Below, piece by piece: positions 52,361 through 60,442 of a stretch of DNA of 64,000 nucleotides (positions are counted from its first letter, which is position 1; every line of letters starts with the position of its first letter). The notes below the pieces were generated by a model. It saw nothing but the letters and a program-made list of their open reading frames with translations, searched no databases and was not told the origin of the DNA. Source of the DNA: Actinomycetota bacterium (GTDB lineage Bacteria; Actinomycetota; Acidimicrobiia; Acidimicrobiales; RAAP-2); assembly GCA_021324355.1 (NCBI GenBank), contig JAJPJD010000007.1, positions 45,042 to 109,041 of the forward strand, given 5' to 3'. The position numbers and the translations under genes are program-made.

Positions 52361-53701
52361 TCAGCTGCCGGCACAGAGCACGCCGGCGTGCCCGATGTCA
52401 TCGTCGACCAGCACCACCTCCAGTCCGGCCCGGTCGAGCAAGCTGGCGGCAATTCCCGCCCGATAGCCTGAGGCGCAGTGGACCCAGATCGGTTCATCTG
52501 GAAGCTCACCCAATCTGTCGGGCAAACGATGGAGCGGGATGTGCAGAGACCCCAGAATGTGGCCCATGGCTCGCTCGTCTGTTCGCCGAACGTCCAGGAT
52601 CACGATGCCGTCCGCGTTTGCCATCTCGCTAAAAGTGGCTGTCTTGTAGCTGCCGACTCCGGTCTCGACGGACAGCTCCCTTGTTGAGCCGACTGCGGCG
52701 GCACTAGGACGATCGATACCAATTCGAACCAGCTGGCGCTGAGCCTCGGTGATCTGTGCAGGGTGTTCCCCGATCAGTGTGAGAGGCGATCCCCAGGGAA
52801 TGACCCAGCCCATATAGGTCGCGAATAGGGGACCAAGGCCGAACCCTACACTGCCTCGCACATGTGCTGAAGCAAAGGCCGATGCAGAACGCAGGTCGAT
52901 CACCCACTCGCCATTCCGGATTCGGCAGGCGAGCGCTGACGGGTCGACCAGATTCGGCAGCGAGAGGTCGATCGGGCCCGCCCCGTTCCGATTCTTAGTG
53001 CCCATGAACGCGTAGTAGCTGGGGTAGGCGGTAAGTCCAGTGAGAAGCTTCGATACGAAAGTCTCCTCGTTATCGATGACGAGGGCGTCATTACGGCGGC
53101 GTTCCACGCCGATGGTGCTTCTGTCATCGGTCGCTGATGATCCCGAGGAGCAGAAGCTCCCGAAGCCATGTGTCGGGTAGATCGCCGTTTCATCGTCAAG
53201 CGTCCGAGCGATGAGCCGGGCTGACCGGTACTGGGCTCGGGTCAGTTCCTCGGTCCGTGCCGGGTCGACCAGGTCGGTGCGCCCGACGCTTCCGTAGAGG
53301 AGCGAACCGCCAGTGAACACGGCAGACGTGCCCGTGCCGTCGCGCACGACGTATGCCACATGGCCGTCTGTATGGCCAGGCGTGGCGACAACGCTGACGT
53401 TGAGACGTCCGACGCCGAAGGTGTCACCATCTGTGATCTCGGTGCGGTCGAAGGCAACGTCCTCGCTCGCTGCCACCAGGTACGGAGCTCCGAAACGACG
53501 AGACAGCTCGAGACCACCGCTCACGTAGTCGTTGTGCACATGAGTCTCGGCCACGGCCGCGCAGCGCACCCCGCGTCTCGCCAGGACGGCCTCCAGCCGG
53601 TCGATGTCGCGCTGGGGATCGATGACCAGTGCGTAGCGACCGTCGTGGACCACGTAACTGCGATCGCCCAGTTCCTCGGTGGCGACGACGTCGACCTCCA
53701 T
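52361..53701 (-). CDS. MBL-fold hydrolase with two rhodanese domains
   Basis: A 446-aa protein. The MBL domain (about 1-255) has ETHVHNDYVSGG (H54, H56, D58), TPGHTDGH (H110) and THGFGSF. The Asp that binds iron in ETHE1 persulfide dioxygenase (FTGD) is Gly here (FTGGSLLYGSVGRTDL). Rhodanese domain 1 (about 265-355) has no active-site Cys; domain 2 (about 365-440) has C409-ASGYR in VHCASGYRAG. Related proteins handle persulfides or H2S. ATG at 53701 follows AAGGAG at 5 nt. It is the first gene of a four-gene operon. Confidence 0.88.
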   Translation of the reverse strand: MEVDVVATEELGDRSYVVHDGRYALVIDPQRDIDRLEAVLARRGVRCAAVAETHVHNDYVSGGLELSRRFGAPYLVAASEDVAFDRTEITDGDTFGVGRLNVSVVATPGHTDGHVAYVVRDGTGTSAVFTGGSLLYGSVGRTDLVDPARTEELTRAQYRSARLIARTLDDETAIYPTHGFGSFCSSGSSATDDRSTIGVERRRNDALVIDNEETFVSKLLTGLTAYPSYYAFMGTKNRNGAGPIDLSLPNLVDPSALACRIRNGEWVIDLRSASAFASAHVRGSVGFGLGPLFATYMGWVIPWGSPLTLIGEHPAQITEAQRQLVRIGIDRPSAAAVGSTRELSVETGVGSYKTATFSEMANADGIVILDVRRTDERAMGHILGSLHIPLHRLPDRLGELPDEPIWVHCASGYRAGIAASLLDRAGLEVVLVDDDIGHAGVLCAGS

Positions 53702-53710
53702 GCGATCTCC

Positions 53711-53739
53711 TTGGAGTAAATGTACCAATATTGGTATAT
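53711..53739 (+). promoter_or_regulatory. Divergent promoters with shared palindromic operator
   Basis: A perfect 14-bp palindrome TACCAATATTGGTA lies at 53723-53736. On the plus strand TTGGAG (53711-53716), a 17-nt spacer and GTATAT (53734-53739) could drive gntR; the palindrome fills the spacer. On the minus strand TTGCCC, a 17-nt spacer and CAATAT could drive the MBL-rhodanese operon with the palindrome over its -10. One GntR dimer could repress both. Confidence 0.6.
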
Positions 53740-53779
53740 TAGTCCGGGCAGGGCAACCGGACCCGGAGGCAGGTGTCGC

Positions 53780-54604
53780 ATGGCGCGCGAGCAGGGAGTT
53801 CCCGAGTTGGACCGCGACAGCGCCCTCCCCCTGTGGGCGCAGCTGTACCAGGACCTGCGTGACGGTCTCGAACGAGGCGCGTTCGCGTCGTCGTTCCCCT
53901 CCGAGCTGGAACTCGCCGACACCTACCGGGTGAGCCGCAACACGGTGCGAGAGGCCATGCGGCGCCTGCGGGCCGAGGGCCTGGTGGTCGCGGGCCGGGG
54001 CCGCCGACCCCGGCCGGCCACGGAGGTCATTGAGCAGCCGCTCGGCGCCCTCTACAGCCTGTTCGCCTCGGTCGAAGCCTCTGGGCTCGAGCAACGCAGT
54101 GAGGTCCGAGCCTTGCGGGTTGGCAGGGAGCCGGCAGTGGCCCAGCAGCTCGGTCGCGGTCCCGGGACCTCACTCGTCTATCTGGAGCGGCTTCGACTGG
54201 CCGGAGGTGAGCCGCTTGCGCTCGACCGGGTGTGGGTTCCCGAGTCGATCGGGTCAGGACTGCTCAACGCCGACTTCTCGCACACGAGTCTGTACAACGA
54301 ACTTCGGCAGCACTGTGGGATCGTCATGACGAGCGGACGGGAGCAGATCCGCGCCGTCGTACCGACCGACGCGCATCGCAGTGCGTTGCAAATGCCGAAC
54401 GAGGTCGCAGCCCTTTCCATCGATCGGCTGGGATGTTCTCAAGGACAAGCGGTAGAGTGGCGACGAACTCTTCTGCGGGGAGATCGCTTCTGTGTCGTTG
54501 CCGAGTTCTCTCCCGCCCAAGGATACCGGTTCGACGTTGGAGCGGCGCCATCGACCGAACCTCTGGGATCCAAGTTTGTGAGCGAAAGGGATGCGTCACT
54601 GTGA
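53780..54604 (+). CDS. GntR/HutC-family regulator with UTRA domain
   Basis: A 274-aa regulator. The winged helix (about 15-80) includes LWAQLYQDLRDGLERGAF, FPSELELADTYRVSRNTVREAMRRLRAEGLVVAGRGR. The C-terminal UTRA ligand domain includes YLERLRLAGGEPLALDRVWVP and VEWRRTLLRGDRF. HutC/UTRA proteins sense small metabolites. ATG at 53780 follows GGAGG at about 10 nt; earlier in-frame starts would run into the promoter. It overlaps the rhodanese gene (GTGA) and is divergent from the MBL-rhodanese operon. Confidence 0.9.
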   Translation: MAREQGVPELDRDSALPLWAQLYQDLRDGLERGAFASSFPSELELADTYRVSRNTVREAMRRLRAEGLVVAGRGRRPRPATEVIEQPLGALYSLFASVEASGLEQRSEVRALRVGREPAVAQQLGRGPGTSLVYLERLRLAGGEPLALDRVWVPESIGSGLLNADFSHTSLYNELRQHCGIVMTSGREQIRAVVPTDAHRSALQMPNEVAALSIDRLGCSQGQAVEWRRTLLRGDRFCVVAEFSPAQGYRFDVGAAPSTEPLGSKFVSERDASL

Positions 54605-54948
54605 GGTTTCGGCGGAGCAAGGTGGACGAAATTGACGCCCCGGCCGCAGCCGTCCTTGTCCGTCGGGGCGAGGCCATTCTCCTAGATGTTCGGGAGCACG
54701 ACGAGTGGCAGGCGGGGCGAGCCCCGGGTGCCATTCATGTACCTCTGAGTACGTTCGATCCAAGCCGAGCACCGCGAGACAAGGTCGTGGTCACCGTCTG
54801 CCGGTCGGGCGTGCGCTCAGCAAAGGCGGCTGCTCTGTTGCGAGCAATCGGCATCGAGGCGCGGAACCTTGTTGGAGGCATGCACGCGTGGGCAGGAAGC
54901 GGCCTGCCAGTCGAGCGGGAAGACGGGTCTTCCGGTCTGGTGATCTGA
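54601..54948 (+). CDS. Single-domain rhodanese
   Basis: A 115-aa sulfurtransferase. It contains ILLDVREHDEWQAGRAPGAIHVPLS and the active loop C67-RSGVR in VTVCRSGVRSAKAA, then GGMHAWAGSGLPVE. It would transfer sulfane sulfur from a persulfide to an acceptor such as cyanide or a thiol. The GTG overlaps the gntR stop. It is the fourth rhodanese domain of this locus, counting the inactive one. Confidence 0.93.
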   Translation: MRFRRSKVDEIDAPAAAVLVRRGEAILLDVREHDEWQAGRAPGAIHVPLSTFDPSRAPRDKVVVTVCRSGVRSAKAAALLRAIGIEARNLVGGMHAWAGSGLPVEREDGSSGLVI

Positions 54949-54978
54949 CGCCAAGGCGATCGAGGGTCTGGTTGGTTC

Positions 54979-54995
54979 CTGACCGTAGAGGTCAG
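54979..54995. terminator. Hairpin between convergent genes
   Basis: CTGACC, loop GTAGA, GGTCAG, in the 63-nt gap between the rhodanese and the cell-wall protein stops. Only six pairs and no U-tract. Confidence 0.35.
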
Positions 54996-55011
54996 CAGCG
55001 AGTGCTCCCGC

Positions 55012-56826
55012 CTAGCCGACGTCTCCTTGGACTTCAGCCACCGTAGAAGGAGGAACGGCAAGTGGCCCCCCGAAGACGAACCCGACTGTTCCGGGGGCAA
55101 GGGTGGCGAGATAGGACGCGATCGATGGGGGAACTGCAGGTAGCGCTTGCGGGTCGACCAAGAGCAAGGGTCCTCGTCGCCCGCCCGTTGCCATGAAAAG
55201 CCCTCCGGCTAACGCATCGGGGAACCCCGCGCCGGTGGCGACGCCATAGAGGGACGCCTCGGGAAAGAATCGTGATGCCACTGCTGCCGACGTGCCGTAC
55301 TCATCCTCGCCCCAGACCGCCGTTGCGCCGGGATCGGCACCCGCAGCAGCGAGCGGCCCGCCGATTGCATACCGGGTGTCTGCCGGATGTGCAGCTAGGT
55401 AAGCCATTGTCTCCGGAGATTGGACCGGGCCAGCGGTGAGCAGGATTGCACCGGAGTTCCCAATTGCAGCTGGGACCGCGGAGAGAGCGTCGCCGAAGCT
55501 CACTGCCGTGGCCTCGAAGATCGTGGAAGGGTTCCCCAAAGCCTGGGCGATGTCCACCGCCGTGGCGTACTGGTCGGCGCCAGCGATCCGCACGGCTTGG
55601 TACCCGGCCTGCTCGAGCGTTGCGTCGATGTTCGGGCTCAGCGCGAGCGGTCCTCCGAGGATGTAGACGGTTCCCCCCGGCGAGAGCACTCGCTCGATTT
55701 CGGCGAGCACTCGTGGATCGAGCGCAGCACTTTCGGGGGTGCCCGGTGTTATGAGCAGTGGAGCCTTGAGGCGTGCCGCAAGTGGACCGCCGGCGAGAGC
55801 GTCCGCGAAGGCGTCGGACCGAGCGAGAACCACGGCACCGGCTGACGAAGGATCAGGAAACGCAGCCTGTGACACAGCAATCGCCGTCGCGATCGCGTCG
55901 GAGCCGTAGATCTGGAGCGGGGCCGGACCGGCGCCGGTCCCAGATCCATTGTGAGCTTGGAATACGGCTTGGAGGTCCGGAGACGAATCGAGAGCGAAGT
56001 CACCGTCCTGCGAACCCCAACTGTAGGCGTAATCAAACACCGGCTCAGGTGCGACAGATGACCAAGTGTTCAGGATGGCCCTTTCTTGACTCGGAGTAGG
56101 AAGCGCGTAGTGCCCTCCGCCATCATCGATGGCGGTGCCGCCACCGAATGCCTGAAAGACCGGAACGATGTCGGACTGCGGTATGCCAGCAGCTTCGGCA
56201 GCCGCCACCGCCTTGGTGATATAGCTGTCATCGCACCCACCAAGCTCAGTCCGGCAAGGATACGGGTCGAGTCCGAACAAATCGACGTCCGTGTTAGTTG
56301 GGTTGTACGTGCCCTGATAGTTGGGATCATCCGACGAAGAGAGGTTCATGAGAACGATGAAGGTCCGTGCCGCCGGATCGTTCTGGTGGATCCAGTCGGA
56401 TTCGGACTTCAGGTTCGCCGGCGGGCAGATCGGCTTGTACAGGCCAGTCGGGTCCGGTTCGTCCATGAGGTAGAAGCCGAACACTCGACTGTCGCCGATA
56501 AAAGGTGAGACCTGAGCGATGAATTCCGCATCGGCACCGTCGCATGAGCCGACGTACACAAGTGCGCTGACCCCTGAGGGGAGCTCTGCCAGCTGGCTGC
56601 TTGAGGACACGTCAGCCAGGTTGAACCCCAGCGATGCAGGCAGGAAGACACCGTTGTCGAAGACACCATTGCTCGTGTAGTGGAGGGTGGCGACGAGAGC
56701 CGTGGCACGGGCGTCTCGCCCTGCCAGGAGCATCAAGATGCAGAGCAGCCCGGCGACGCATCGAGCCACGCGGGATGACAGTCCCAGATCGAGGATCCGC
56801 TTTGGTGGGCGCCGACATGCTGACAC
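55012..56826 (-). CDS. Secreted glycosidase-like protein with three cell-wall-binding repeats
   Basis: About 604 aa from the GTG at 56826. A signal peptide (VARCVAGLLCILMLLAGRD, then ARA) is followed by a TIM-barrel-like domain (about 40-310) containing FGFYLMDEPDP and DLFGLDPYPC, acid-bearing strands that recall glycoside hydrolases. The C-terminal half has three CWB2 (PF04122) repeats, each with a DAFADALAGGPLAA-like motif and an IGGPLA/LGGPLA closing strand. Such repeats anchor proteins to the cell surface. The start is uncertain; the frame is open further up. It has lower-GC codon use than the heme and respiratory blocks and stands alone. Confidence 0.82.
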   Translation of the reverse strand: MSACRRPPKRILDLGLSSRVARCVAGLLCILMLLAGRDARATALVATLHYTSNGVFDNGVFLPASLGFNLADVSSSSQLAELPSGVSALVYVGSCDGADAEFIAQVSPFIGDSRVFGFYLMDEPDPTGLYKPICPPANLKSESDWIHQNDPAARTFIVLMNLSSSDDPNYQGTYNPTNTDVDLFGLDPYPCRTELGGCDDSYITKAVAAAEAAGIPQSDIVPVFQAFGGGTAIDDGGGHYALPTPSQERAILNTWSSVAPEPVFDYAYSWGSQDGDFALDSSPDLQAVFQAHNGSGTGAGPAPLQIYGSDAIATAIAVSQAAFPDPSSAGAVVLARSDAFADALAGGPLAARLKAPLLITPGTPESAALDPRVLAEIERVLSPGGTVYILGGPLALSPNIDATLEQAGYQAVRIAGADQYATAVDIAQALGNPSTIFEATAVSFGDALSAVPAAIGNSGAILLTAGPVQSPETMAYLAAHPADTRYAIGGPLAAAGADPGATAVWGEDEYGTSAAVASRFFPEASLYGVATGAGFPDALAGGLFMATGGRRGPLLLVDPQALPAVPPSIASYLATLAPGTVGFVFGGPLAVPPSTVAEVQGDVG

Positions 56827-57309
56827 CTCTGACCATCCGGGGCTTCCAGGGAGAACCCGCCCACCCGCATGACCGCCCCAACCACGAGCGTCACAGTTGG
56901 CGCGAGTCAGTTCCTGCCGGGCCCGCTGTCTCGATCCAGGGCCTGGCGGCCTCGCCGTCCGCTCGGCATGAACTCCCCCCACCGATCCGACCCCCTCGGC
57001 CGTTCTACCCTGTCCTTGAGCTCGCGGTCCTTCGCGTGACCGGTCGTAGTCGCGGCGATGGTGCGGTCGGACCTCTCTAGCAGATAGCCGGTCCCGAATG
57101 CCTCGGGTAGCGGGATACTGGTGCCGACCAGCCAGGTCAAAGGGTGTAGCCGCCGCTTCGGCCGGCTAGCCGGACGACGTTGTACCGCGGGCACGGATTG
57201 GGGTGGCCGACCCGGCTGGCGTGTCGGTCCGGAAAGCTCAGTGGCCGACCGCCGAGAACTCGTGGTGAAGTAGACGCGACAACCGCGCTGGTACATGACA
57301 GGAGCAGCA
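56827..57309. other. About 480-nt divergent gap without a supported gene
   Basis: Lies between the cell-wall protein gene and the cyclase gene. A palindrome CCGGCTAGCCGG occurs near 57161-57172. Open frames here lack start signals and have poor codon use. Promoters for both genes should lie here, but no convincing -35/-10 pair stands out. Confidence 0.4.
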
Positions 57310-58257
57310 ATGACCGACCTTCCGAGTTATGACGAGCTACCGGCGGCACCCCAGGGCGGTCGGAGCGCCTGGGGCCTGTTCGGTCCCGATGACAACCTTG
57401 GCCTGGTCAACCTCCTGACTGCGGAGAGGGTCGTCGAGGCGGCACGTCTGGTGCGACGAGGCGCGCTGTTCCCACTGAACGCGCCGCTCAACGCCTTCGC
57501 GCCGGCCATCGCTACCGGCCGCGGCAACCCCCGGCACCACGTCCTGCATACTCCTGGGACTATCGGGTTCGACGATGTGTACGACAACTTCTTTCCGCAG
57601 GCCTCCAGCCAGTGGGACTCGCTAGGCCACGTGGGCTATGCCCCCGACGCCTTCTACAACGGGGCAACCGAGGCCGACGTGGCAAACGGGAGCCGCAACA
57701 CCATCGACCATTGGGCACGGCACGGAATCGCAGGTCGGGGTGTGCTCCTCGACATGGTCCGAACCCTGGCCGACGCCGGGAAGCCCTACGAGGTCGGTAG
57801 CAGCCGAGCCTTCAGTGTGGAGGAACTCGAGATGGCCAGGGAGCGGGCCGGGGTCGAGCTGCGGACCGGCGACATCCTCATTATCCATACTGGGTTTGCC
57901 GCCTGGTACACAGCCCAGCCGATGGCGGTGCGCGCCGGAGTGGCTCGGGCCAGCACTACCCCTGGCGTTGCCTCGGGAGAAGAGATGTGCCGGTATCTGT
58001 GGGACCTGCATGTTGCGGCGGTGGCATCCGACACCTTCGCAGTCGAAGTCTTCCCACCGAGCTTCGGCGAGCCCACAGGGTTCATCCACCGCATTCTCAT
58101 CGGCCAGTTCGGCATGGCCTTGGGCGAACTCTGGTGGACCGAGGACCTCGCCGCCGATTGTGCGCAGGATGGTGTGAACGAGTTCTTCTTGGTGAGCGCC
58201 CCGCTGAACGCTCCTGGCGGGATCGGGTCACCACCCAACGCAGTCGCCATCAAGTAG
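57310..58257 (+). CDS. Cyclase-family (kynurenine formamidase-like) metal hydrolase
   Basis: A 315-aa protein of the cyclase family (PF04199). The variant metal site QWDSLGHVGY replaces the HxGTHxDxPxH motif of kynurenine formamidase, as in many actinobacterial and fungal members; HHVLHTPGTIGFDD and a distal ASDTFAVEVFPPSFG are conserved. RTGDILIIHTGF is the core strand. ATG at 57310 follows AGGAG at 5 nt; an ATG at 57295 lies before that site. The substrate is unknown. It converges on the PrmC-like gene. Confidence 0.86.
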   Translation: MTDLPSYDELPAAPQGGRSAWGLFGPDDNLGLVNLLTAERVVEAARLVRRGALFPLNAPLNAFAPAIATGRGNPRHHVLHTPGTIGFDDVYDNFFPQASSQWDSLGHVGYAPDAFYNGATEADVANGSRNTIDHWARHGIAGRGVLLDMVRTLADAGKPYEVGSSRAFSVEELEMARERAGVELRTGDILIIHTGFAAWYTAQPMAVRAGVARASTTPGVASGEEMCRYLWDLHVAAVASDTFAVEVFPPSFGEPTGFIHRILIGQFGMALGELWWTEDLAADCAQDGVNEFFLVSAPLNAPGGIGSPPNAVAIK

Positions 58258-58264
58258 CCGCGTC

Positions 58265-59050
58265 TCAGCGGTCCAAGAGGACTGTCTGGATCCCCCGAAG
58301 GTCTCCTTCTGCGTCCTCGAGCCTGGTCGGCTGCTGGAATCCGGCACGGGTCAGGATCCCGGCCAAGAGGGCGTCCTGGTCCCCTCCCAGTTCCAGCAGG
58401 AGGGTGCCGCCAGGTCGGAGGAGGCGGGAAGCGGCCCGGACTACTCGGACGAGGACGTCGGTGCCGTCGTGGCCACCATCAAGCGCTCGGATCGGCTCGT
58501 AGTCTCGTGCATCGGTCGGGAGGAAGCGCAGTGCGTCGGTGGGCACGTACGGCGGCACGGCGACGACCACATCCAGGAGCCCCCTCAGATCAGACGGCAG
58601 CGGATCGCCGAGGTGGCCCAGGTAGACCTCGACTCCGTTCTCGGTTGCGCTCCGGCAGGCCGCCGGGTCGATATCGGTCGCGACCACTCTCGCGCCGGGT
58701 ATCTCGGCCAACAGGGCAGCGGCGACCGCTCCGGACCCTGTGCAGAGGTCGGCTGCGATGCCGTGGGCGGGGAGGGAAGCGATGGCGCGAAGGGCCAGGA
58801 TCTCGGTCTGCGGCCGCGGCACGTACACGCCGCGTTGGACGCGGACCTTGCGACCCAGGAACCGGGTGTAGCCCGTTACCCAGGCGAGCGGCTCGCCTTG
58901 CTCGCGGCGCGCCACCAGCTCCTCGAGGTGCGCGCCGTCGGTGGCTGCCGCAAGAAGTTCAGCGGCCTCCTCCGCTGGGGCGATGCAGCCGGCACCTGCG
59001 AGCCGAGAGGCCACGACGGCGGCCGAAGGCAAGGCACGGGTGACGCGCAC
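58265..59050 (-). CDS. PrmC-related putative protein N5-glutamine methyltransferase
   Basis: About 261 aa. An N-terminal helical domain (LEELVARREQGEPLAWVTGYTRFLG, the HemK/PrmC substrate-binding part) and VPRPQTEILAL precede a SAM domain with DLCTGSGAVAAAL and VVATDIDP. The catalytic NPPY of PrmC is VPPY here (VVAVPPYVP), as in a PrmC-like group of unknown substrate. The frame opens further up, but GTG at 59050 is chosen because a TACCGT box ends 7 nt before it, which suggests a leaderless mRNA. It is divergent from the PPOX-like gene. Confidence 0.82.
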   Translation of the reverse strand: MRVTRALPSAAVVASRLAGAGCIAPAEEAAELLAAATDGAHLEELVARREQGEPLAWVTGYTRFLGRKVRVQRGVYVPRPQTEILALRAIASLPAHGIAADLCTGSGAVAAALLAEIPGARVVATDIDPAACRSATENGVEVYLGHLGDPLPSDLRGLLDVVVAVPPYVPTDALRFLPTDARDYEPIRALDGGHDGTDVLVRVVRAASRLLRPGGTLLLELGGDQDALLAGILTRAGFQQPTRLEDAEGDLRGIQTVLLDR

Positions 59051-59191
59051 CCCGGTTACGGTAGCTGCAAGGGGAGCACTGCCGGCCTGGAGCTGGTGGG
59101 TACCGGCTATCGCCGGCCAGGCGGGGCAGCCCGTCAGGATGTGCTCGGTCCCTACGATGGGATGCAAAGCGTACCGACCAGGAGAGGAACG

Positions 59192-59992
59192 ATGGAGCGT
59201 ATCGAGGCAGCGCGATCGTGGGTCGCGACGTTGTCTGACCCGTCGGCTGAGCGGAAGGCAGCGTTAGGGAATGTTCTGGCAGACGAGGTCGTGGCGGTGT
59301 CCCCGTTGGGCACCACCAAAGGACGCTCAGAGGTGCTCGCCAGCCTCGGGCAGTCACCCCTCGCCGACTACCTCGCCCGTGCCAGCTGGGCGGAACAGCC
59401 AGCTGACGACGGCCACGTCGCCCTGAAGGCCACCCTCCCTGTCAGCGCACCGGTAGGAGCTCTCACGTTGCGGTTCTCCTTCGACGATGCTGATCGGATC
59501 ATCCGAGTCGAGACGACCGTCACCTCGGCAGCGCCGCCGGACCCGACGCCAGTGCGGATCACCGAGACGATGCGGAACGCGATCAACGGTGCTTTGGCGA
59601 ACGGGACTCCCGTGGTCGTTGCCTATGTCGATCATGACGGCCAGCCCCACCTCTCCTTCCGAGGAAGCACACAAGTGTTCGATGATCACCGGCTTGCCGT
59701 GTGGGTCAGGAATCCAGCCGGTGGACTGATCGCGGCGATCGAGGAGAATCCTCGCCTGGCTTTCCTCTACCGCGATCCTGCGTCCCGCACCTCCTACCAA
59801 TTCCACGGTCGCGCCAGCGTCTCCAAGGACCCCAAGGTCGCGGACCAGGTGTATGCCAACAGCCCCGAAGCCGAGCGCAACTTGGATCCACAGCGTCGGG
59901 GAGCCCCGCTGCTCATCGACGTGGAGCGGATCGAGGGTCGGGACGCATCGGGACCGGTTTTGATGACCCGGGCGGCCAGCTCGGCCGGCTGA
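59192..59992 (+). CDS. NTF2-like plus pyridoxamine-phosphate-oxidase-like fusion
   Basis: A 266-aa protein. The N-terminal third (about 1-110) resembles an NTF2/SnoaL-like cone (AVSPLGTTKGRSEVLASLGQSPLADYLARASW). The C-terminal part (about 120-260) is a PPOX-type split barrel with GTPVVVAYVDHDGQPHLSFRGSTQVF and AAIEENPRLAFLYRDP, which binds FMN or F420 in relatives. ATG at 59192 follows AGGAGAGGA. A cofactor cannot be assigned from the sequence alone. Confidence 0.78.
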   Translation: MERIEAARSWVATLSDPSAERKAALGNVLADEVVAVSPLGTTKGRSEVLASLGQSPLADYLARASWAEQPADDGHVALKATLPVSAPVGALTLRFSFDDADRIIRVETTVTSAAPPDPTPVRITETMRNAINGALANGTPVVVAYVDHDGQPHLSFRGSTQVFDDHRLAVWVRNPAGGLIAAIEENPRLAFLYRDPASRTSYQFHGRASVSKDPKVADQVYANSPEAERNLDPQRRGAPLLIDVERIEGRDASGPVLMTRAASSAG

Positions 59993-60049
59993 GCCCTGCT
60001 TCGCCGTTCCCTTCGACTCTTCGATCCCGCTCCCGGTACCGTTTGCGGC

Positions 60050-60298
60050 ATGTCCGACTACGTCATCCCCGAACCCGAGCCGAAACCGATCGACGAGAAG
60101 CTGTCGATGGAGCTCCAGATCCTGGCGTCGAACGCGGTACTGCGTGGACACCCCTCGGGCGACGAGAAGTGCGGAAACTGCCGGTACTACCTCGACGAGA
60201 CCGCCGACCTCTCCTACTGCTGGCACCCGAAGCTCAGGATCCTCGTCGGGGAGAACTGGTGGTGCCAGTGGTGGGAAGAGATCCCGGCGTCGTCGTAG
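60050..60298 (+). CDS. Small four-cysteine protein, HiPIP-like spacing
   Basis: An 82-aa acidic cytoplasmic protein with no signal peptide. Cysteines C41, C44, C57 and C72 give C-x2-C-x12-C-x14-C, with aromatic residues around them (CRYYLDE, LSYCWHP, ENWWCQWW). The spacing recalls high-potential iron-sulfur proteins, but it lacks export signals; a zinc site is the alternative. ATG at 60050 has no Shine-Dalgarno; TACCGT ends 7 nt before it (leaderless). The high conservation-like composition suggests a real gene. Confidence 0.82.
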   Translation: MSDYVIPEPEPKPIDEKLSMELQILASNAVLRGHPSGDEKCGNCRYYLDETADLSYCWHPKLRILVGENWWCQWWEEIPASS

Positions 60299-60442
60299 GA
60301 AGGCCCCGATTCGATTCGAAAGAGCATCTGTCTCATCGCATCCAGCCGGAGGTTCGACGGGCGATGGTCGCGCAGTGTGTCCTTCAACATCGCCGACCTC
60401 TAGGGTGGATCCGGGCTGCGCGCCCACCAGCTAGGAGGTGTC

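Noticed and set aside
57161..57172. CCGGCTAGCCGG palindrome as an operator or terminator
   Set aside because: GC-rich palindromes of this size are expected by chance here, and it is far from both starts.
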